Source of the DNA: Bacteroidales bacterium
GTDB taxonomy: Bacteria; Bacteroidota; Bacteroidia; Bacteroidales; Muribaculaceae
Assembly: GCA_910575545.1 (NCBI GenBank)
Contig: CAJTFH010000005.1
Span: 99,132 to 163,131 of the forward strand
Length of the DNA: 64,000 nt
Direction of reading: 5' to 3'
Below the pieces are notes generated by a model that was not told where the DNA came from, ran no database searches, and worked only from the letters and a program-made list of their open reading frames with translations. The position numbers and the translations under genes are program-made. Shown one piece after another: positions 58,722-64,000 of the stretch. Position 1 is the first letter of the stretch; every line of letters starts with the position of its first letter.

Positions 58722-61472
58722 TTACCTGACAACCAGTTTTTCAGTGTAAGTTATGTTGTCTACAATGTAGCGCACGAGATATATGCCGGAGGTAAGGCCG
58801 ACAGTAGGCACTATGGCAGTGTCGGCAAAATAGGCTGCAACTTTGCCGCAGAGATTGTAAACCTCCACCGATGTTGCAGTGCCGAGGGTGATGTTCGCGG
58901 TTTCTCCAGCGGTTACGATTGACGGATAGAGATTTGAGGTTGCCTTAGAGGTTTCAACAAGTGGGATGCTTGCCTGGACATAGTTCACATTAACCTGATG
59001 TGAGAGCTTTATGTCGCGCGAGGAAACTCCGAGTTCGATATTGTATGTGCCGTTGTCAACCACGAAATCTTTGATACCTTCGGTCACATCGTAATAGGAG
59101 AAGGCTGACTTGTCGAGCGCCATTGTTACCTGCTGCTCCTCACCCGGTTCGAGATAGATTTTCTCGTAGTTTCTCAGTTCGCGTACTGCGCGTGGCACGG
59201 GAGATTCCCCCACCTTGCCCACATAGAGCTGCACAACTTCAGCACCGGCTGTTTTCCCGGTGTTTTTTATGTTGAAGCTGACTTCAAATGTGGCGTCATC
59301 GGCGTTTATGCTGCAGACTTCCATGTCTGACAGCTCGAATGTGGTGTAGGATAGGCCGTAGCCGAAGGGATATTGCACCTGGGTCTTGTTTCTGTCGTAG
59401 CCACGGTAGCCCAAGAAGATACCTTCGGTGAAGCGCACATGTTTGTCGTTGTCATCGTCGTAGTAGCTGTGGCGCACGGGGTTGTCGTCCCACCGTTTTT
59501 CAAACGACACCGGGAGTTTGCCTGAGGGGTTTACATCGCCGAGCAGGATTTCGGCCATGGCCTGACCGGCTTCCTGGCCTCCGTACCATCCCCACAGCAG
59601 GGCTTTCATTTCGGGCTCGATATCCCACATGTAGATATTTCCGCCGCCGTTGACTACTCCTACGATAGGTTTGGTTGTGATGGCGCGCACGGTGTTGATG
59701 ATATCCTTTGCTGCAGAGGGGAGATCGCCGGAGCGGTCGCTGGCCTCACCTTCACTGGCAGAGCTGTGGCCGATGAAAGCCACAACCACGTCGGCTTTGT
59801 TGAGCTCGTTTTCAAAGCGGTTTTCATCTCCTTTGCGTTCCCATGCGAAGTCGATTGATGCTCCGCCACCTGCCTGGAAATATTCCAGACGCACGGGGTA
59901 ATCCTGCCCGGCTTTCAGTTGGGCGGTGTAGGTGCGGGTGCGCAGCGAGCCGGTTTTGTATTCGTCGAAGACCACTTTGTTGTTGAACAACAGGCGGAAC
60001 CCGTCGTCACCGCTGACGCGGATGGTGTATTCACTGTCGACGGTAGGGCGAATCACGCCCGTCCATCTCACCGAGAAATCGTTTTTGTTGACACCGGCGA
60101 CGCCACTGCCCATTGTCCATTCATAGCCTATGCGGGTTTCGAGGGTGGTTGCCACCGGAGCGCCTTCGAGGTTGCGGTTGTTGAAATATTCACCTTTCAG
60201 ACCCTGGGTCTGCGAACCTGCGCCGTTGAACATAGCTCCCTGCATGTGGTCGTATTGGTCGATGTAGGAGACTTCAAACCCTTTCTCCTCGCCGAGGGCT
60301 TTGAGGCCGTCGTAGTAGGATGTGTAGCGGAACGGTGTCACCAGGCCGCTGCCACCGCCGGCTGCGAAAATCAGGGCGTTGTTACCCACAACGGCTATTT
60401 TCGAACCGTTCTCTTTTTTCAGCGGGAGGATGTTGTCGTTGTTTTTGAGCAGCACCACACCGTCGCGCGACACTTCGAGGGCGGTCTGTGCCGTTTCTGG
60501 ATTGTCGGCGGCGGGTAGGTTGCCGTCCCATGGATTTTTGTCGAAGATGCCGAAAGCGATGAGGGTCTGTAGGATATGTTTCACTTTCAGGTCGATGTCG
60601 GCCATGGTGATTTCGCCAGAAGCGAGATGTTCGCGCAGGGCATCCTCATTCTCGATTTCATTCCCGGCCATCTCCAGGTCGAGGCCACTTTTGGCTGCGG
60701 GGACGCAGTTGTGGGTCGAGCCCCAGTCAGACATCACCATGCCGTTGAACCCCCATTTGTCGCGGAGCACACCTTTGAGTAATGTGGGGTCTTCGGTGGT
60801 CCATACCCCGTTGAGCAGGTTGTAGCTGCTCATTATCGATCCTGTTTCTGCTTCCTGCACGGCGGCTTTGAATGCTGGGAAGTAGATTTCGTGGAGTGTG
60901 CGCTCGTCAATGTCAGAACTGGTGTAGTTGCGGTCATATTCCTGGAAGTTTGCTGTGAAGTGCTTTACCACAGCCATCACGCCGTTATCCTGTAGCCCAC
61001 GGATATAGCCGGTGGCTGTCTGGGCCGACAGGTAGGGGTCTTCACCCATGTATTCAAAGTTGCGGCCGCACATTGGTGCGCGGGCGATGTTGACGCCCGG
61101 CCCCAGCAGAATATCTACCCCGCGGGCTTTGCAGTCTTTGGCCAGGGCTTCGCCGTAGTCGTGGGCAAGGTCGCGGTTGAACGAAGATGCCAGCATCAGC
61201 ACGCAGGGGTATGCGGTAGATGCCCCCCATGTGCCCACCCCCTGGGGGCCGTCTGACATTTTGGCGCGTGTGATGCCAAGGCGTGGGAAGTCTTTTGTAT
61301 ACATCCAGTCGACACCGCCGATATAAATGAGTTTTTCCCTGACGGTCATGTTTTTCAACATGGCTTCGGCGCGTTGTTCCACTTCGGGAGTGAACCACGA
61401 CTGGGCGTATGCGCCGGTTGACGATGTCGCCATCGCCACTGCCAGGAGCGAGGTTTTTATGATATTGGTCAT
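58722..61472 (-). CDS. GH3 family glycosidase with PA14 domain and T9SS-type tail
   Basis: 916 residues with signal peptide. GH3 N-domain: MSDGPQGVG, LLGPGVNIARAPMCGRNFEY, VVKHFTANFQEYDR, and the nucleophile Asp249 in GMVMSDWGST. A PA14 domain (about 425-560, QGLKGEYFNNRNLEGAPVAT, then VSGDDGFRLLFNNKVVFDEY) is inserted in the C-domain, as in many GH3 beta-glucosidases. The rest of the C-domain and an FN3-like domain (ELRNYEKIYLEPGEEQQVTM) follow, with tail VEVYNLCGKVAAYF ... GIYLVRYIVDNITYTEKLVVR in degenerate form. Beta-glucosidase or related activity; exact linkage unknown. Middle gene of a three-gene cluster with a CBM protein and an esterase. Confidence 0.94.
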   Translation of the reverse strand: MTNIIKTSLLAVAMATSSTGAYAQSWFTPEVEQRAEAMLKNMTVREKLIYIGGVDWMYTKDFPRLGITRAKMSDGPQGVGTWGASTAYPCVLMLASSFNRDLAHDYGEALAKDCKARGVDILLGPGVNIARAPMCGRNFEYMGEDPYLSAQTATGYIRGLQDNGVMAVVKHFTANFQEYDRNYTSSDIDERTLHEIYFPAFKAAVQEAETGSIMSSYNLLNGVWTTEDPTLLKGVLRDKWGFNGMVMSDWGSTHNCVPAAKSGLDLEMAGNEIENEDALREHLASGEITMADIDLKVKHILQTLIAFGIFDKNPWDGNLPAADNPETAQTALEVSRDGVVLLKNNDNILPLKKENGSKIAVVGNNALIFAAGGGSGLVTPFRYTSYYDGLKALGEEKGFEVSYIDQYDHMQGAMFNGAGSQTQGLKGEYFNNRNLEGAPVATTLETRIGYEWTMGSGVAGVNKNDFSVRWTGVIRPTVDSEYTIRVSGDDGFRLLFNNKVVFDEYKTGSLRTRTYTAQLKAGQDYPVRLEYFQAGGGASIDFAWERKGDENRFENELNKADVVVAFIGHSSASEGEASDRSGDLPSAAKDIINTVRAITTKPIVGVVNGGGNIYMWDIEPEMKALLWGWYGGQEAGQAMAEILLGDVNPSGKLPVSFEKRWDDNPVRHSYYDDDNDKHVRFTEGIFLGYRGYDRNKTQVQYPFGYGLSYTTFELSDMEVCSINADDATFEVSFNIKNTGKTAGAEVVQLYVGKVGESPVPRAVRELRNYEKIYLEPGEEQQVTMALDKSAFSYYDVTEGIKDFVVDNGTYNIELGVSSRDIKLSHQVNVNYVQASIPLVETSKATSNLYPSIVTAGETANITLGTATSVEVYNLCGKVAAYFADTAIVPTVGLTSGIYLVRYIVDNITYTEKLVVR

Positions 61473-61493
61473 ATTGGTCTGATTAGTCTTGTT

Positions 61494-61550
61494 GGGCTTA
61501 TAAGTCTTATGAGCTTATAACTCTTATAAGATTTATAAATCTTATAAATG
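61494..61550. repeat. AT-rich iterated CTTATAA motif
   Basis: About six imperfect repeats of CTTATAA/CTTATGA in tandem between two genes of the polysaccharide cluster. The stretch ATTTATAAATCTTATAAA (61531-61548) also occurs at 5839-5856 after the first terminator. Confidence 0.6.
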
Positions 61551-61568
61551 TGATTAATCTGTATGTTT

Positions 61569-63626
61569 TTATTTAATTATGATTTTGACGCTGTTGGTCA
61601 TGCGCTCGTTGCCGGTTGTTACAACATAGATTCCCTTTGGCATCGGGAAGGATTCTGTCGATGAGACAGAGCCTTGCCTTATAAGTGTGCCTGAGATATT
61701 GAAGATGCTGTAGGCCGACGCTTGCGGGCAGTCGTTGCTGATGTGGATTTTTCCGGCTTCAGACCATACGCGGCATCCGGGCGATGCGACGGGGTCAACT
61801 CCTGCGCCCGTGTATTCCTGTCCGAATATCTGCCATTTGAGCAGTTGGCTGTAGGAGCTTCCGCAGTTGTCTTCAACGTCGAGCAGGAACTTTGTGAAGC
61901 CCATTTCGCTGTTGATGTTGAAGCGCATGGTTGCATAGCCGCAGGGGAAGGCATATTCGGTCTGACGGTCAAGCTCAACCCAACCTGACTGTTCGTTGTA
62001 TCCGTTGAAAGTCCATTTTTTCGGGTTGCGGTCAGGGTCTACGTCGACCGAGGTCAGGGTGTATGCGTCGATTGTGTATGCCTTGCCGAGGTCTATTTCA
62101 ACGGTGTATGCCTTGGTGTCGGCCATACAGTATTTTGTTGTGAGCTTGCGGTCGAAAAGGTTATGGAATGTTTCCGACCATCCGTCGCCGTAGTTCCCTT
62201 CGGGCCAAGCATCGGCAGCTGTGGCAATGTCGAGCCTGTCGGTTATGTCGGCGGGGAAGTTGCACCCGTCTTCGTTGTCGAGCCATGGGGAACCGAAGAG
62301 CTGCCATTCGGCGATTTCGACGTCGGTTTCACCGGAGGCCGTCAGACGGTAGAAGCGTGCGCTGTCGGCTTTTGCCGATGCCGCCCCCCTTTTCACCTCG
62401 AAGAGATATGCTCCGGAGAGGTCGTTGGTTTTCGAGGGGGTGATTTCCTTCCATTCTTTGCCGTCGGCAGAGCTTTCCACAGTCCAGGCGGTAACATCAG
62501 CTTTGCTGTTGATTCCGGCAGATAGGAGGTAGCCGGTGAGCAGAATTGGATATTCGCATTCGGCAGTCACCTGCGCCGATGGTTTACCTTCTGCGACATA
62601 TGATGTGTATTCGTCGTTGTCGGCTATGTTTGCCAGCGTTCCGCTGTCGTTGTCGGCCGTCAGCTTCGCTCCGTCGGTGTAGTCGGTGCTATATGAGAGG
62701 AGCTTGACAGCGGGGCGCTCGATTTTCTCGTCGGATTTGTAGATTCTGAAGCAGTCGAGGTTAGGCCCGTCGTCGTTGTAGGAGTTGAAGACGATTTTGT
62801 TGCTCCCTTTGTCGAGGTATACCAAGGTTGACACTACCGATGCCGGAGCGCCGTCCCAGTTGTTGGAGTCTTTTGTGCGTATAATCGTGCGCTCATATTG
62901 GTTGACCTTTATTGAGAGTGCGCGGCTCGAACCCATAGAGTGGATTTCGAGGCGGTAGGTGTCAGATTCGGGCACTTCAACATTTGGAAGTGCGAGATAG
63001 GAGTTTGCCCGTTGGTTGAAGTCGCCTATATAGCGGCCACCCGACAGCCCGTCGACTGTGGAGCCATCGGTGGGTTTCACTTTAAGGTCGCCGAACAGTT
63101 GGGCGTCTTCTGCTTCATAGACTTTCGGGAACTCGTTGATTTCGGGGAGAACCACTTGTTTGGAGGTGTAGATGTCGAAGCAGTCGATGTTGGGACCTGC
63201 GTTGGGATAGGGGGTGACAATCACGGTGTTCTCGCCGGCGTCCATGTAGACGTTGGCGCTCATCATCTTCGACTGGGGGAGGTTCCAGTCGTCGGTTGTG
63301 GAGGGCACTTTGCAGGTTACCTCTTTGTAGTTCTGCACACGGATGGATATGCCTCGGCTGTCGTCGCCGCACATGTAGTGGGTCCTGAACTCATAAGTTC
63401 CCTCTTTGTCGATGTTGACTTTGAACTCGATGGCCGAGCCGGGGTCGTTGTCGCCCACATATTTGCCGCCGGAATGGTCGGCCGACACCTCCTTGACTTT
63501 TACCGGAGGTGTCAGCGTGGCATTTTCGGCTTCAATCCGGCACACGAAATCCTGTGCCCCGGCCACAGGGGCTACCCCTATGGCTAATGCGCATGATGCC
63601 AGCAGTTTCGTTGTTTTTCTTAACAT
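61569..63626 (-). CDS. Secreted carbohydrate-binding protein: two CBM6/35-like and two discoidin-like domains, T9SS-type tail
   Basis: 685 residues, signal peptide MLRKTTKLLASCALAIGVAP. Two CBM6/CBM35-type sandwiches: about 26-155 (CRIEAENATLTPPVKVKEVS, HSGGKYVGDNDPGSAIEF) and about 165-305 (VYEAEDAQLFGDLKVKPTDG, SGGRYIGDFNQ). Two F5/8 type C (discoidin) domains follow: about 310-450 and 460-610 (FHNLFDRKLTTKYCMADTKA, YTIDAYTLTSVDVDPDRN). The tail is YSIFNISGTLIRQGSVSS ... KGIYVVTTGNERMTNSVKII. No catalytic domain is present, so it is a pure glycan-binding surface protein. First gene of the cluster, 96 bases before the GH3 gene. Confidence 0.85.
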   Translation of the reverse strand: MLRKTTKLLASCALAIGVAPVAGAQDFVCRIEAENATLTPPVKVKEVSADHSGGKYVGDNDPGSAIEFKVNIDKEGTYEFRTHYMCGDDSRGISIRVQNYKEVTCKVPSTTDDWNLPQSKMMSANVYMDAGENTVIVTPYPNAGPNIDCFDIYTSKQVVLPEINEFPKVYEAEDAQLFGDLKVKPTDGSTVDGLSGGRYIGDFNQRANSYLALPNVEVPESDTYRLEIHSMGSSRALSIKVNQYERTIIRTKDSNNWDGAPASVVSTLVYLDKGSNKIVFNSYNDDGPNLDCFRIYKSDEKIERPAVKLLSYSTDYTDGAKLTADNDSGTLANIADNDEYTSYVAEGKPSAQVTAECEYPILLTGYLLSAGINSKADVTAWTVESSADGKEWKEITPSKTNDLSGAYLFEVKRGAASAKADSARFYRLTASGETDVEIAEWQLFGSPWLDNEDGCNFPADITDRLDIATAADAWPEGNYGDGWSETFHNLFDRKLTTKYCMADTKAYTVEIDLGKAYTIDAYTLTSVDVDPDRNPKKWTFNGYNEQSGWVELDRQTEYAFPCGYATMRFNINSEMGFTKFLLDVEDNCGSSYSQLLKWQIFGQEYTGAGVDPVASPGCRVWSEAGKIHISNDCPQASAYSIFNISGTLIRQGSVSSTESFPMPKGIYVVTTGNERMTNSVKIIIK

Positions 63627-63659
63627 AGTTGATATACTTGTAGTTTGGTTAGGTACAAT

Positions 63660-63871
63660 AGTTCGGTAAAATTTGCATATTCAATTGAATATCAATAAGA
63701 TGCAGCAACAATTCAATATCAATGCAAACTATTGTGTATCAGTGCGATACAGCTATGCCTGCTCAAAAATTACCGAACTGTTGTTAGGTAAGTAAGTCTT
63801 CAAAATTATTACGTAATATAAAATAATTTTGACGACTTACTTATCACAATGATTCGGTAAAAATTACCGAA
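63660..63871. promoter_or_regulatory. Candidate operator sites TTCGGTAA / TTACCGAA
   Basis: AGTTCGGTAA at 63660-63669, its complement TTACCGAACT at 63770-63779, and the complete palindrome TTCGGTAAaaaTTACCGAA at 63853-63871. Three related sites within 212 bases upstream of the CBM/GH3/esterase genes suggest a regulator. Confidence 0.55.
63790..63842. repeat. Dispersed palindromic element, well-formed copy
   Basis: Arms AAGTAAGTC-tt-CAAAATTATT and AATAATTTTG-ac-GACTTACTT pair along 19 of 21 positions around an 11-base loop beginning ACGTAATA. Related to 43641-43700. Confidence 0.75.
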
Positions 63872-63915
63872 GTAGGTGAAACTTAAGTTAATATATCGAA
63901 TTGTCAAATACAAAT

Positions 63916-63970
63916 GAATCGCCAAAGCGTTCATTATAAAAATCTTAGCGTATGAACGTATTGGCGATTC
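63916..63970. other. Interrupted 17-bp stem-loop
   Basis: GAATCGCCAA and CGTTCAT pair with ATGAACG and TTGGCGATTC, with a symmetric 2-base mismatch and a 17-base loop. It could be a terminator for a gene beyond the window edge or a structured RNA; no T-run follows. Confidence 0.6.
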
Positions 63971-64000
63971 TCAAAGACTTCACCTTTCGGTGTAAGTCGG

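Larger units (their letters stand above)
63627..64000. other. Gene-free region dense in palindromes
   Basis: 374 bases upstream of the polysaccharide cluster with no ORF. It contains nested inverted repeats (ACAATAGT ... TTTGCAT / ATGCAAACTATTGT, 63655-63735), three sites of TTCGGTAA and its complement (63661, 63770, 63853-63871), a 21-base-arm palindrome (63790-63842), a 17-bp interrupted stem-loop (63916-63970) and a small terminal hairpin (63976-63998). No clear TAnnTTTG box for the minus-strand gene was found. Confidence 0.7.

Noticed and set aside
61494..61550. CRISPR-like array
   Set aside because: The repeats are 7-10 bp, contiguous and without spacers, and there are no cas genes.
63790..63842. 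Invertible promoter (phase-variation switch)
   Set aside because: The arms are separated by only 11 bases, too short to hold a promoter for inversion, and no recombinase is visible in the window.

Overview
The window looks like a chromosomal segment of a gut Bacteroidales, most likely close to Muribaculaceae (an inference from gene content, not a database match). Supporting signs are: Bacteroidetes -7 promoter boxes (TAnnTTTG) upstream of many genes, a hybrid two-component regulator (HTCS) beside a glycoside hydrolase, a fimbrillin/DUF5119/DUF3575 cluster, NigD-, PepSY- and META-type small envelope proteins, a C10 protease, and about ten large secreted proteins ending in a type IX secretion-like tail (variants of GIYIxNGKKxxxR). 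DNA is of moderate to high GC by eye.

Layout. 1-5.8 kb: a truncated secreted glutaminase-family (DUF4965/DUF5127) protein diverging from a 946-residue secreted protein with duplicated lectin-like modules. 5.9-14.2 kb: HTCS regulator, GH78 alpha-L-rhamnosidase and a META-domain lipoprotein; no SusC/SusD pair is present. 14.5-22.9 kb (minus strand): three-gene operon of a choice-of-anchor/FN3 protein, a C10 (streptopain-like) cysteine protease and a large multi-domain surface protein. 23.2-27.5 kb: a compact segment (LuxR-type regulator, a small Rossmann-like protein of unknown role, an outer-membrane beta-barrel) bounded by direct repeats that include the 3' end of a tRNA-Met gene, with paired palindromic operators in its divergent promoter. 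This is the best candidate for an undescribed system.

27.8-31.2 kb: cardiolipin synthase and ATP-dependent PEP carboxykinase. 31.5-34.4 kb (minus): fimbrial cluster. 34.5-39.4 kb (minus): PHP-type histidinol phosphatase, CstA, a TPR/PD40 protein and DNA polymerase III delta. 39.5-50.6 kb is mostly housekeeping: a PD-(D/E)XK protein, ferredoxin, tRNA-Ala, lysS, gpsA, lolD, a NigD-like lipoprotein, DUF3467, cysS, an SF1 helicase, a GatB/YqeY protein, a SpoU methyltransferase and a PepSY-like protein.

51.1-56.5 kb: two large modular surface proteins (choice-of-anchor/FN3; PKD/BACON). 56.6-63.6 kb (minus): a probable polysaccharide operon encoding a CBM/discoidin protein, a GH3 glycosidase with PA14, and an SGNH esterase with a LamG-like domain. 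The last 370 bases form a gene-free region dense in palindromes.

Non-coding structure is unusually rich: a 177-bp element present twice in inverted orientation with one base difference, a 28-bp perfect palindrome between convergent genes, a dispersed TTACGTAATA-containing palindromic element, and several strong terminators. No rRNA, CRISPR array, transposase or integrase was seen.
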